A stretch of DNA of 45,957 bases from JACDAN01 sp035265935. Its GTDB lineage: Bacteria > Actinomycetota > Thermoleophilia > Gaiellales > Gaiellaceae. The position numbers and the translations under genes were made by a program. Shown here piece after piece: positions 24,350 through 32,044 of the stretch (position 1 is the stretch's first letter; every line of letters starts with the position of its first letter). The stretch covers positions 1-45,957 of the forward strand of contig DATFOC010000046.1 of assembly GCA_035265935.1 (NCBI GenBank). Direction: 5' to 3'. Below the pieces are notes generated by a model that saw nothing but the letters and a program-made list of their open reading frames with translations, had not been told where the DNA came from and did not search any database.

Positions 24350-25264
24350 CTAAGCCATCACCTCGACCTTGCGCTCGGCAGGGTCGAGGCGGCCCTCTCG
24401 CTGGAGCACATCCTTCAGCGCGCGGATCGAGACCTCGAGCTGTTCGAGGGAGGGCTCGCGCGTAGTAAGCCGCTGGAGCCAGAGACCGGGCGCAAGCAGC
24501 GTCATCAAGAAGCGGTTGTCGGTGTGCTTCCCGGCGAACCGGATCAGCTCGTAGGCGATGCCGGCGATGACGGGAAGCAGCGCGATCCGCGAGAGGATCA
24601 GCCAGTACCAGTCCGGCTGGCCGAAGAACGCGAAGACGAAGATCGCGATCACCATCACCCAGAGCAGGAACGCAGTGCCGCAGCGCGGGTGGATGAGGCT
24701 GAAGCGCTGCACGGTCTCTGGTGTCAAATCCTCGCCGGCCTCGTAGGCATTGATCGCCTTGTGCTCGGCGGCGTGGTACTGGAACACGCGCTTGAGATCC
24801 GGCAGGAACGAGATGAGGACGAGGTAGAGGATGAAGATCGAGACGCGGATCAGGCCCTCGATGACGACGAACTGGCCGGTGTGGTCGATCGGCAGCCAAC
24901 TCGTGATCAGGGCCGGAGTGACCTTGAAGAGCACGAGGGCGAAGCCGATCGCGACCGCGAAAGCGAAGATCAGTGCTCCGCGACCGATCTCGGTCGAGAC
25001 CTCCTCGTCGTCGCCCTCCTCCTGCGCCGCGTAGTTGGCGGAGATCGCCAGCGCGCGGAAGCCGATCGCGAGCGACTCGCCGAGCGCGATGATCCCGCGG
25101 ATGATCGGCAGCCGGAAGAACCGGTTCCGGAGCATGACCGACTGGATGTCCCGCTCGACCGTGGCGATCTCACCGTCCACCTTGCGGACCGCGAGCGTCC
25201 AGTTCGAGGGACCGCGCATCATCACGCCTTCGAGGACGGCCTGACCCCCAATCGGAGCTGCCAT
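24350..25264 (-). CDS. DUF1385 family membrane protein (YqhQ-like)
   Basis: A 304-residue membrane protein with four to five helices in the centre (residues 85-235) and a charged C-terminus. It has the two family hallmarks, GGQAVLEGVMMRGP at the N-terminus and FQYHAAEHKAINAYE in the middle, whose His and Glu could bind metal. The function is unknown. It regularly sits between rpmE and prfA in actinobacteria and related phyla. The Shine-Dalgarno AAGGGG is 5 nt before the ATG and forms part of the terminal stem of rod-like element D, so folding of the region could mask it. Confidence 0.88.
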   Translation of the reverse strand: MAAPIGGQAVLEGVMMRGPSNWTLAVRKVDGEIATVERDIQSVMLRNRFFRLPIIRGIIALGESLAIGFRALAISANYAAQEEGDDEEVSTEIGRGALIFAFAVAIGFALVLFKVTPALITSWLPIDHTGQFVVIEGLIRVSIFILYLVLISFLPDLKRVFQYHAAEHKAINAYEAGEDLTPETVQRFSLIHPRCGTAFLLWVMVIAIFVFAFFGQPDWYWLILSRIALLPVIAGIAYELIRFAGKHTDNRFLMTLLAPGLWLQRLTTREPSLEQLEVSIRALKDVLQREGRLDPAERKVEVMA

Positions 25265-25265
25265 C

Positions 25266-25429
25266 AGTGCCCCTTCAGGTGATGCCGCCCCGCTTCTGGG
25301 TCGCGAGCACCAAGCCAGAGTCCGGACTCCGACGAGGCAAGGCTGGGCAGTCCTGGTGAGGAGGAAGGTGGGGTCTGTCGCCGCGTGATGGGGGGCCAGA
25401 AGCCGGTGTGCATTGCCTGGCGGGGCACT
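25266..25429 (+). other. Rod-like structured element D (between rpmE and the DUF1385 gene)
   Basis: A 164 bp imperfect palindrome with arms 25266-25299 and 25396-25429. Pairings are 25266-25273 with 25422-25429 (8 perfect), 25277-25285 with 25410-25418 (two G-U wobbles) and 25292-25299 with 25396-25403 (8 perfect). The 96 nt interior can form CACCA with TGGTG and AGCC with GGCT stems but has no match to the core of elements A-C. Size and wobble polarity (plus strand) are the same as in A-C. It fills most of the rpmE to DUF1385 gap. It could be a structured RNA or the long stem of a mobile hairpin. Confidence 0.5.
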
Positions 25430-25447
25430 TGCTCAGCTTAGGCTTAA

Positions 25448-25666
25448 TTAACCGCGGCGAGCCCCGCCGGCGCGCTCCAGTCGCCGCTGGAAGCGCTCAA
25501 CCCGGCCGCCCGTATCGACGAGCTTCTGCTTGCCCGTGTAAAACGGGTGGCAGTTCGAGCAGATCTCGACGTGCATCTCTGCCTTCGTGGACCGCGTCTC
25601 GAAGGTGTTCCCGCAGGAACACTGCACCGTCGCGACGACGTACTCGGGATGGATGTCCGGCTTCAC
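25448..25666 (-). CDS. rpmE: Ribosomal protein L31 (zinc-binding type)
   Basis: A 50S protein of 72 aa. It is the zinc form: Cys16, Cys18, Cys36 and Cys39 lie in VQCSCGNTF and EICSNCHPFYTGKQK. The GTG start overlaps the stop of the upstream dehydratase as GTGA, an unexpected coupling of a ribosomal gene to an amino-acid enzyme. The C-terminus is basic. Zinc-type L31 is often replaced by a zinc-free paralog under zinc limitation, but none is present here. Confidence 0.96.
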   Translation of the reverse strand: MKPDIHPEYVVATVQCSCGNTFETRSTKAEMHVEICSNCHPFYTGKQKLVDTGGRVERFQRRLERAGGARRG

Positions 25667-26592
25667 TGCCGGGCCAGGATAGCACCGGCGGTCTCGGCTG
25701 AGACGTTGCCCCCGGTGACGACGCAGACCACCGTTTCGTCCTCCTGTGCGGCGATTTTGCCGCTCAGGACTGCGGCGACGGCCACCGCTCCTGCCGGCTC
25801 GCACGCGAGCTTCGCGCGTTCGTACAGCAGGCGCATCGCGACCTCGATCTCCTGCTCCTCGACCAGCACGGTCGTGATCCCGTACTCCTGCGCGATCTCC
25901 AGCGGAAGCGCGCCGGTAAACGGCGCATTGAGGCCGTCGGCGATCGACGTCGGCGTGACGGGCACCGGACGGCCGGCCTCGAGGGCCGCCGTGAGGCAGT
26001 TCGAGAGCACCGGCTCGACACCCACGACGCGAACACCAGGAAGCGCGGTCGCGATTCCGGAGATGAGCCCGCCGCCTCCGACCGGGACGACGACGACATC
26101 CACATCTGGGACGTCCTCACCGATCTCCAGCCCCACCGTGCCCTGGCCCGCGATGGTGTTCGCGGAGTCGAACGGATGCACGAGCGTGCGGCCGGTCTCG
26201 CGCCGGAGCTCCTCGAGCCGCTCGAACACCTCCGCTGGGTCCCACGCCTCGAGGTCGACCTCGGCGCCGTAGCCACGAGTCGCCGCGATCTTCGCCTCGC
26301 TGGCCGTCCGCCACATCACGAGGAGTGCATCGATCCCCTCGAGGGCGGAGCAGTACGCGAGCGCCTGTGCGTGGTTCCCTGCCGAGGCAGCGATCACGCC
26401 GCGGCGCCGCTCCTCCTCGGAAAGCCGGCTCAGCGAGTTGAGAACCCCGCGCGGCTTGAACGAGCCGGTCCGCTGGAAGAGCTCCGCCTTCAGGTGGACG
26501 CGCGGCCCGAGCGTCGCAGAGCTGAAGGTCGGTGTCCGATGCAGCCGTCCGGCGATCGCCTCTCGGGCTGCCAGGACGTCGTCGCGCGTGAT
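25663..26592 (-). CDS. Threonine/serine dehydratase family (PLP), non-ATG start
   Basis: A fold-type II PLP enzyme (about 309 aa), like catabolic threonine ammonia-lyase without the regulatory domain. The PLP lysine is in GSFKPRGVLN. ASAGNHAQALAY and the phosphate loop VPVGGGGLISG follow. The conserved N-terminus (DDVLAAREAIAGRLHRTPTFSS) lies before any ATG, GTG or TTG. Upstream to the in-frame TGA the only near-start codons are ATC, for example at 26592, 19 nt after the ETF-QO stop. A GTG at 26397 would remove the PLP lysine and is rejected. Threonine would give 2-oxobutyrate, serine would give pyruvate. It is coupled to rpmE by a GTGA overlap. Confidence 0.85.
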   Translation of the reverse strand: MTRDDVLAAREAIAGRLHRTPTFSSATLGPRVHLKAELFQRTGSFKPRGVLNSLSRLSEEERRRGVIAASAGNHAQALAYCSALEGIDALLVMWRTASEAKIAATRGYGAEVDLEAWDPAEVFERLEELRRETGRTLVHPFDSANTIAGQGTVGLEIGEDVPDVDVVVVPVGGGGLISGIATALPGVRVVGVEPVLSNCLTAALEAGRPVPVTPTSIADGLNAPFTGALPLEIAQEYGITTVLVEEQEIEVAMRLLYERAKLACEPAGAVAVAAVLSGKIAAQEDETVVCVVTGGNVSAETAGAILARQ

Positions 26593-26611
26593 GGACGTGT
26601 CGATGTCCCGG

Positions 26612-28300
26612 CTAGGTGAGCTTGTACTCGGGCCCCGCGCCGCCCTCGGGCGGCGTCAGGCGTCCGCCCTTGGCGGTGATCGCGCCGCACTGGACGCAGT
26701 TGGACGGCGTGACCTCGACGCCGCCGCTCTCCTTGGCCTCGTAGACCTGCGCCGGGCACATGTGCTCCCACATACGCGCCACCTCCTCGGGCACGTCCGT
26801 CCGCAGTGCGATGTGGTTCGGCGCGTCGTCCCGCGTCTTGTTCCCCGACAGGAAGACAGACGAGAGCTTGTCGAAGGTGAGCTTGCCGTCCGGCTTGGGA
26901 TAGCGCGAGGCGCGCTTGGTGCGGATCAGCTCCTGTTCCGCGTCGCGCTCAGTCTTCTTGTTGCCGGGCGGGAACTTTCCGAAGCTCATCGTCATCGCAC
27001 CCGCCATCGCCCCGCCGAGCCAGAAGCCGTTGCCGAATGCCTGGCGCATGTTGCGGACGCGCTTCAGGTCGTTCCAGATGAAGGTGTCGCGGATCGCCTC
27101 GTCGTAGGACGCCAGCACGCCGGGCGTCCAGGGCGTCCGGCCGCGCTGAAGCGCCGCGAACGCCGCCTCCGCGGCGATCCGTCCGGACTCGATCGCGTAG
27201 TGGATGCCCTTCAGCGCCGGCACGTTCACGAACCCTGCGCCGTCGCCCGTGATCAGCAGGCCCGGCGCATGCATCCTCTGCGGAACGGCGACGAAGCCTC
27301 CTTCCGGGATGGTCTTCGCGCCCCAGCCGATTCGCTCGCCGCCGTTGAGAACTTTTCGGACGAGAGGGTGAGTCTTCAGCTGCTGGAGCAGGTCGTGGGG
27401 CGAGACCTCGGTGTCGCGGTAGTCGAGCCCGACGACCATCCCGACCGTGACCATGTCGTTACCCATCGGGTAGATGAAGGAACCGCCGAACTCGCGGTAC
27501 TTCCGGCCGCCGCGCAACGGCCAGCCCATCGTGTGGATGATGCGGTGGAGCGGCTTTGGGACCTGCCAGACCTCCTTGACGCCGAGCGCCCAGACCTGCG
27601 GGTTCTCGCCTGCAAGGCTGAACCGGTCCATCGCGACGCCGGTGAGGTGGCCCTGCGTCCCCTCCGCGAGCACGGTCACCTTCGCCATCACGTCCGATCC
27701 GGGCTCGAAGTTCGAGAGCGGCTCGCCGTCACGTCCGCGCCCCTTGTCGCCCGTCCGTGCGCCGACGGCTCTCGCTCCGTCCACGAGCAGCTTCTCCGCC
27801 GCGGTCTCCGGGAGGATGTAGGCGCCGCCGGCCTCCGCCTGCTCGCCCAGCCAACGCGTGAGTTCTGACAGGGAGGCGATGTAGTTCCCGTCGTTGCGCA
27901 TCGTCGGCGGCGCCGGGATCCGAAGGGCCGAGCCCTTCGTGAGGTAGTAGACGCCCTCGCGGTCGACCGGACCGTAGAACGGCATCTCCTCGACGCGGAC
28001 CCGCTCGCGGAAGAGCCGGCGAAGGGCGCGCGGGTTGACGACGGCGCCGGACAGCGAGTGGGCGCCCACGCTCTTGCCCTTCTCGAGCACGGCCACCGGA
28101 ACCTCGCCGAGCCGCTCCGCGGTCTCGGGCGAATCCTCGAGCAGCTGGCCGAGGCGGATCGCGCATGCAAGGCCGGCCGGGCCTGCGCCGATGATCAGGA
28201 TGCCGACATCGATCCGCTCCTCCGGCGGGTCCGTGGGCGGCGCGACGTAGTCGCGCGGGTCGAAGGGGGGAGAGAAATCTGCGGGTCTCACGCGGCTCAT
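26612..28300 (-). CDS. Electron transfer flavoprotein-ubiquinone oxidoreductase
   Basis: Passes electrons from ETF to membrane quinone (562 aa, full-length ETF-QO type rather than the shorter FixC). The FAD loop IIGAGPAGLACAIRLGQ is near residue 37, LEKGKSVGAHSLSGAV follows, and TGDGAGFVNVPALKGIH is the second FAD region. The C-terminal ferredoxin-like domain has Cys in MCPAQVYE and two in NCVQCGAI. The fourth ligand of the usual CxxCxxC run is Ile here. It reads in the same direction as etfA and etfB, 53 nt after etfA. No Shine-Dalgarno is evident at the ATG. Confidence 0.92.
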   Translation of the reverse strand: MSRVRPADFSPPFDPRDYVAPPTDPPEERIDVGILIIGAGPAGLACAIRLGQLLEDSPETAERLGEVPVAVLEKGKSVGAHSLSGAVVNPRALRRLFRERVRVEEMPFYGPVDREGVYYLTKGSALRIPAPPTMRNDGNYIASLSELTRWLGEQAEAGGAYILPETAAEKLLVDGARAVGARTGDKGRGRDGEPLSNFEPGSDVMAKVTVLAEGTQGHLTGVAMDRFSLAGENPQVWALGVKEVWQVPKPLHRIIHTMGWPLRGGRKYREFGGSFIYPMGNDMVTVGMVVGLDYRDTEVSPHDLLQQLKTHPLVRKVLNGGERIGWGAKTIPEGGFVAVPQRMHAPGLLITGDGAGFVNVPALKGIHYAIESGRIAAEAAFAALQRGRTPWTPGVLASYDEAIRDTFIWNDLKRVRNMRQAFGNGFWLGGAMAGAMTMSFGKFPPGNKKTERDAEQELIRTKRASRYPKPDGKLTFDKLSSVFLSGNKTRDDAPNHIALRTDVPEEVARMWEHMCPAQVYEAKESGGVEVTPSNCVQCGAITAKGGRLTPPEGGAGPEYKLT

Positions 28301-28353
28301 CGCTTAGTCGGACCGGGCGCTTCGGGCGCGTGATCCAAAGACGCGTAGCGTTT

Positions 28354-29313
28354 TCACGAGCGACGTTGGCGGACGAGCTCGGTCAGCTTCGGGACGATCT
28401 CGTTCAGGTCGCCGACGACGCCGAGGTCCGAGTACTCGAAGATCGGCGCGTTCGGGTCTTTGTTGATCGCGACGATGACCCCGGAGGACTGCATGCCCAC
28501 CTTGTGCTGGATCGCGCCGGAGATTCCGCACGCGATGTAGAGCTTCGGCGAGACCGTCTTGCCGGTCTGGCCGACCTGAGTCGAGTACGGGTACCAACCG
28601 GCGTCGACCACTGCGCGCGTCGCCGCGACGGCACCGCCGAGCGCCTGCGCCAGCTCCTCGACGAGCTTGAAGTTCTCCGGCGCGCCGAGGCCGCGGCCGC
28701 CGGCCACGATCACGTCGGCATCTTCGATCGACGGCCCCTCACTCTCGGCATGTGCCCGCTCGACCATCGTCGCTGCCGTCGAAAAGTCCTCGAACTGGGC
28801 GTCGACCTCTTCGACCTCGGCCTCCCCGCCGGTCTCCTGTGGATCGAAGGTTCCGGCGCGGATCAGAGCGAGCCGCGGCTCCGAGCGCCAGCCGACGTCC
28901 ACGAAGACCGAGTCGCCGAGCGCCGGGCGCTTGCCGATCAGGATGCCGTCCTCCTGGACGAGGTCGGTGAGGTCCCAGTTCAGGCCCGCCTGGAGCCGGG
29001 CCGAGAGGCCGGACGCGACGTCGGCCGAGAGGACGGACGCCGCGAAGAGCACGGTGTCGAAGCCGCGATCCTTGACGATCGACGCGAGCGCATCCACGCG
29101 CGGCTGCGGCAAGGGTGCCTCGAGTTCTGGCTTGTCGACGACGAGCACCTTGGCGGCGCCGAACGTTCCGGCCCCTGAGGCGATCTCCTTGACACCGGAC
29201 CCGAGCACGACGCCGGTAACGTCCTCGCCGAGCGTGGCCGCCTTGGAGAGGACGCCCAGCGACGGCTTCAAGAGCTCGCTGTCGTGGTGCTCGAGGAAGA
29301 CGAGGATGCTCAC
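28354..29313 (-). CDS. etfA: Electron transfer flavoprotein alpha subunit
   Basis: FAD-binding ETF subunit (319 aa). The N-terminal domain starts SILVFLEHHDSELLKP. The C-terminal FAD domain shows VAGGRGLGAPENF, GWYPYSTQVGQTGKTVSP, YIACGISGAIQH and AINKDPNAPIFEYSDLGVVGD (split at a family gap), the standard signature. It accepts electrons from acyl-CoA dehydrogenases such as the one at 37667. The GTG start overlaps the etfB stop as GTGA. Confidence 0.96.
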   Translation of the reverse strand: MSILVFLEHHDSELLKPSLGVLSKAATLGEDVTGVVLGSGVKEIASGAGTFGAAKVLVVDKPELEAPLPQPRVDALASIVKDRGFDTVLFAASVLSADVASGLSARLQAGLNWDLTDLVQEDGILIGKRPALGDSVFVDVGWRSEPRLALIRAGTFDPQETGGEAEVEEVDAQFEDFSTAATMVERAHAESEGPSIEDADVIVAGGRGLGAPENFKLVEELAQALGGAVAATRAVVDAGWYPYSTQVGQTGKTVSPKLYIACGISGAIQHKVGMQSSGVIVAINKDPNAPIFEYSDLGVVGDLNEIVPKLTELVRQRRS

Positions 29314-30074
29314 AGCAGCTTCCGCTCCGCGATGAACTCCACGATCTTGTCCACGGCGCTGCCGTCGTCCTCGATTTTCACGGTGTCGCCGCGCGGCGGC
29401 GGATCATTGAGCGCCTCGACGGTGGTTTTCGATCCCGCCTCGCCGACGTCCTGAACTCCCAGCTCCGAGACGGACACGGTGCGCTGCGGCTTGGAGCGCG
29501 CGCCCATGATCCCTTTCAGCGACGGGTAGCGAGGCTCGTTGATCGCGTCGGAGACGGCGAGCACCGCCGGGGTGGGCGCCTCGATCGTGTCGTAGCCGAA
29601 CTCCGTCTGGCGCTTGCCGCGCACCTTTCCGTCGGAGACCTCGAGCTCCGCGACCTGCGAGATCACCGGCAGCCGGAGCCGGTCCGCGACAGAGGCCCAG
29701 AGCACGGCGCCGTCGGAGTCGCTCGACTGCTGACCGAAGACGATCAGGTCGGCGCCCTCCTTCTCCAGTGCGGCGGCCAGCGCGTTCGTGGTCGCTACGA
29801 GGTCGGAGCCCTCCGCCGCCTCGTCCGAGATCAGCAGCGCCTCGTCCGCGCCCATCGCGAGCGCCTTCCGCACGGAGTCCTGCGCGGCCGGCGGGCCCAT
29901 CGTCACGATCACGACCTCGCCGCCCTGCGCCTCCTTGATCCGGAGTGCCTCCTCGACTGCGTGGACGTCGAACGGATTGATTGCGCCCTCGCCCGACCGG
30001 TCGAGCCGTTTCGTGCCCGGATCGATCTTCCGTGCTTGCTCCGGCACGTGCTTCACGCAGACGGCGATCTTCAC
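29310..30074 (-). CDS. etfB: Electron transfer flavoprotein beta subunit
   Basis: AMP-binding ETF subunit (254 aa). MKIAVCVKHVPEQ, NPFDVHAVEEALRIKE, the MGPPAAQDSVRKALAMGAD block and IVFGQQSSDSDGAVLW are typical. The GTG at 30074 is chosen because it gives the family N-terminus. A longer open frame upstream runs through element C and is not coding. TAGAGT lies exactly 8 nt before the GTG and there is no Shine-Dalgarno, so the etfBA and ETF-QO message is probably leaderless. Confidence 0.95.
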   Translation of the reverse strand: MKIAVCVKHVPEQARKIDPGTKRLDRSGEGAINPFDVHAVEEALRIKEAQGGEVVIVTMGPPAAQDSVRKALAMGADEALLISDEAAEGSDLVATTNALAAALEKEGADLIVFGQQSSDSDGAVLWASVADRLRLPVISQVAELEVSDGKVRGKRQTEFGYDTIEAPTPAVLAVSDAINEPRYPSLKGIMGARSKPQRTVSVSELGVQDVGEAGSKTTVEALNDPPPRGDTVKIEDDGSAVDKIVEFIAERKLL

Positions 30075-30082
30075 GGCCCGAG

Positions 30083-30088
30083 ACTCTA
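30083..30088 (-). promoter_or_regulatory. Putative -10 box of etfB (TAGAGT, 8 nt before GTG)
   Basis: TAGAGT on the minus strand fits TANNNT and ends 8 nt before the etfB GTG. Element C begins 12 bp further upstream, so the -35 region of this promoter would fall inside the element's terminal arm. Confidence 0.5.
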
Positions 30089-30100
30089 CTGACGCCGCGT

Positions 30101-30262
30101 GGAGGGCTTGGCGGAACGTCGCTCGTCGCAGGGCTGCGATGGTCGTTCCGAGGCAAGGACGCAGGGAGCGTGCGTATCCACGGATAGGCGCGCGACTGAG
30201 GACGCCGCCTCGGGGCGACCAGCGCAGCCCGGCGGCACAGCCGATGTTTCGCCAAGCCCTCC
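30101..30262 (+). repeat. Structured intergenic element, copy C (between etfB and the M23 peptidase)
   Basis: A 162 bp element. Arms pair as 30101-30113 with 30250-30262 (13 perfect), 30114-30121 with 30242-30249 (two G-U wobbles) and 30131-30154 with 30207-30230 (24 positions, two U-G wobbles, one mismatch). The core 30157-30204 again shows hairpin 1 (GGACGC, AGGGA, GCGTGC, one mismatch), hairpin 2 (TATCC and GGATA) and GCGCGACTGAGGACG. Outside the core the sequence does not match copies A and B, yet it pairs as fully as they do. It lies between two divergent promoters. Confidence 0.75.
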
Positions 30263-30301
30263 CAGGCTCAAGCCGGGGAAGGACTTTTCCGAAAGCTCTG
30301 C

Positions 30302-30307
30302 TAGGGT
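30302..30307 (+). promoter_or_regulatory. Putative -10 box of the M23 peptidase gene (TAGGGT)
   Basis: TAGGGT lies about 41 nt before the ATG at 30349, and the start has its own GAGG Shine-Dalgarno 8 nt away. This would be a normal leadered message. The assignment is weak because a good -35 is not seen. Confidence 0.3.
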
Positions 30308-30348
30308 CTCGCCCTTCGAGCGCGAACCGGAGTGCTGAGGTCCCAGCA

Positions 30349-31257
30349 ATGAGACGCCACCGGACGACAGCCCGAGGAATCCTTTTGCTCGCCATGGTCG
30401 GCGCCACCGCCGGTCCGGCGGCTGCGATTCCCGACTCCGGATACGTGCCCCAGCGGGTCAAGGTCGTCTCCGGGACGACGCAGCAGCCCACCGGGAAGCG
30501 GCTGATCTTCCCCGTCCTCGGCAAGTTCCGGTACGGGAACGATTACGGCGACCCACGGGGTCAGGGCGCGCACCAGGGGATCGACATCATGGCGCCGCGC
30601 AAGTCGCTCGCATTGGCATCCGAGGCGGGCCGCGTGAAGTTCCACACCACGTCCTCGCGGGCGGGGTGCATGCTGTACCTCAACGGCGTCAGCGGGACGA
30701 CCTACCTCTACATCCATCTCAACAACGACCTCGGGACGACGAACGACAACCGGGGCGGATGCACGCCCGGCGTCTCGTTCGCGCCCGGCCTGAGGAGCGG
30801 GATGAGGGTCGCCGCGGGCGAGCCGATCGGATTCGTCGGGGATTCGGGCGACGCGAACGGCATCGAGCCGCACCTGCACTTCGAAGTTCACCCGAACGAC
30901 GGAGCCTCCACCAACCCGTATCCGCACCTGAACCGCGCGTACAGGCTTCTCTTCGCCGCTCCGAGCAAGACCGACACCGCGCTCTGGCTGAAGGGCAGTG
31001 TCCTGGCGCAGCAGCCCGAGGCGCTGAAGGTGAACGTGAACAGCCTCGGTGTCCGGACGACCGGTCTCAAGCTGAACGGCATCAGCCGGCCGGTGCAGCT
31101 GGCCATCTCGCCGCTCACGGTCATCCAGACGGTTGCCGGCCAGCTCGCTGGAACCTCGCGCGCGACGGTCTGGACGGAGATCTTCCCGAATACGCTCGCA
31201 GCCCAGCTCGGCAAGCCGGGCGCCATCACCGCCGAGCGCGTCCTCTTTTCCCGCTAG
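30349..31257 (+). CDS. Secreted M23 family metallopeptidase
   Basis: An exported peptidoglycan endopeptidase or LytM-like protein (302 aa). The signal peptide ARGILLLAMVGATAGPAAA has a likely cut near residue 26. The peptidase domain has zinc ligands His75 and Asp79 in HQGID and His177 in HLHF, with the catalytic His175. Two cysteines (AGCMLY and GGCTPG) may form a disulphide. The last 110 residues form a separate domain of unknown role. The start is chosen by the signal peptide and GAGG. No partner gene is adjacent. Confidence 0.9.
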   Translation: MRRHRTTARGILLLAMVGATAGPAAAIPDSGYVPQRVKVVSGTTQQPTGKRLIFPVLGKFRYGNDYGDPRGQGAHQGIDIMAPRKSLALASEAGRVKFHTTSSRAGCMLYLNGVSGTTYLYIHLNNDLGTTNDNRGGCTPGVSFAPGLRSGMRVAAGEPIGFVGDSGDANGIEPHLHFEVHPNDGASTNPYPHLNRAYRLLFAAPSKTDTALWLKGSVLAQQPEALKVNVNSLGVRTTGLKLNGISRPVQLAISPLTVIQTVAGQLAGTSRATVWTEIFPNTLAAQLGKPGAITAERVLFSR

Positions 31258-31273
31258 CCGGAGACAGGCCGGA

Positions 31274-32044
31274 CTACCGGCCCGTGAACTTCGGCTCGCG
31301 CTTCTCGGCGAACGCTGTCAGGCCTTCCCTTGCGTCCTCGCTGGAGAAGAGCTCGCCGAAGCGGTCACCCTCGTTCGCCAGGTTGGCGGGGTGGTCCCCG
31401 CTCAGCGCTCCGTTGACGGCCTCCTTCGCCGCCTCGAGCGCGAGCGGGCTCTTGGTCGCGAGCTCGCCCGCCAGCTCCAGCACGCGCGGCATCAGCTCCT
31501 CGGGCTCGTAGACCGCGTTCACGAGCCCGCGATCCCGCGCTTCCTCTGCACCGACGGTGCGGCCGGTGAGGATCAGTTCCTTCGCGAACCCGATCGTCGT
31601 CGCGCGAGCGAGTCGCTGGGTCCCTCCCCACCCCGGGATGATCCCGAGGTTGATCTCGGGTTGGCCGAGCTTGGCGTTCGTCGAGGCGTACCGGAGGTCG
31701 CAGGCCAGCGCGAGCTCGCAGCCGCCGCCGAGCGCGAAGCCGTTGACGGCCGCGATGGTCGGTTGGCGCATCGTCTCGAGCAGCCGGCCCGCCTCGTGGC
31801 CGAGCGCGCCCCACGCCTTCGCATGGCCGACGTCCAACCCGCTCATGTACTTGATGTCCGCTCCGGCGATGAAGGCGCGGTCGCCTGCGCCGGTGAGGAC
31901 GACGACTCTGGCGTCGACAGTCCGGGAAAGCTCGGCCAGCCGGTCGCGCAGTGACGTCAGCGTCTCGACGTCGACCGCGTTCATTGCCTCAGGGCGATCG
32001 ACGGTGACGATCGCGACCGGCCCCTCGTGCCGGACCTCGATCAG
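31274..32044 (-). CDS. Enoyl-CoA hydratase (crotonase family), CTG start
   Basis: Hydrates trans-2-enoyl-CoA, for example crotonyl-CoA. From the CTG at 32044 the protein is 256 aa and begins with the expected IEVRHEGPVAIVTVDRPEAMN. The oxyanion loop FIAGADIKYM, the second one (NGFALGGGCELALACD) and both catalytic acids Glu110 and Glu130 are present, 20 residues apart as in crotonase. The first ATG (31984) would delete the first two strands. The CTG overlaps the TGA of the cobalamin-binding subunit gene (CTGA), so translation is probably coupled to it. That pairing suggests it acts on the mutase product line. Confidence 0.93.
   Translation of the reverse strand: MIEVRHEGPVAIVTVDRPEAMNAVDVETLTSLRDRLAELSRTVDARVVVLTGAGDRAFIAGADIKYMSGLDVGHAKAWGALGHEAGRLLETMRQPTIAAVNGFALGGGCELALACDLRYASTNAKLGQPEINLGIIPGWGGTQRLARATTIGFAKELILTGRTVGAEEARDRGLVNAVYEPEELMPRVLELAGELATKSPLALEAAKEAVNGALSGDHPANLANEGDRFGELFSSEDAREGLTAFAEKREPKFTGR

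Noticed and set aside
16771..30262. Elements A-C as miniature transposons (MITEs)
   Set aside because: The terminal repeats differ between copies, no target-site duplication is visible and pairing extends through the whole arms with plus-strand wobble polarity. Not excluded, but RNA structure explains more.
30075..30524. N-terminal extension of etfB
   Set aside because: The extension crosses structured element C and the M23 gene. The GTG at 30074 gives the family N-terminus and has a -10 box at 8 nt.
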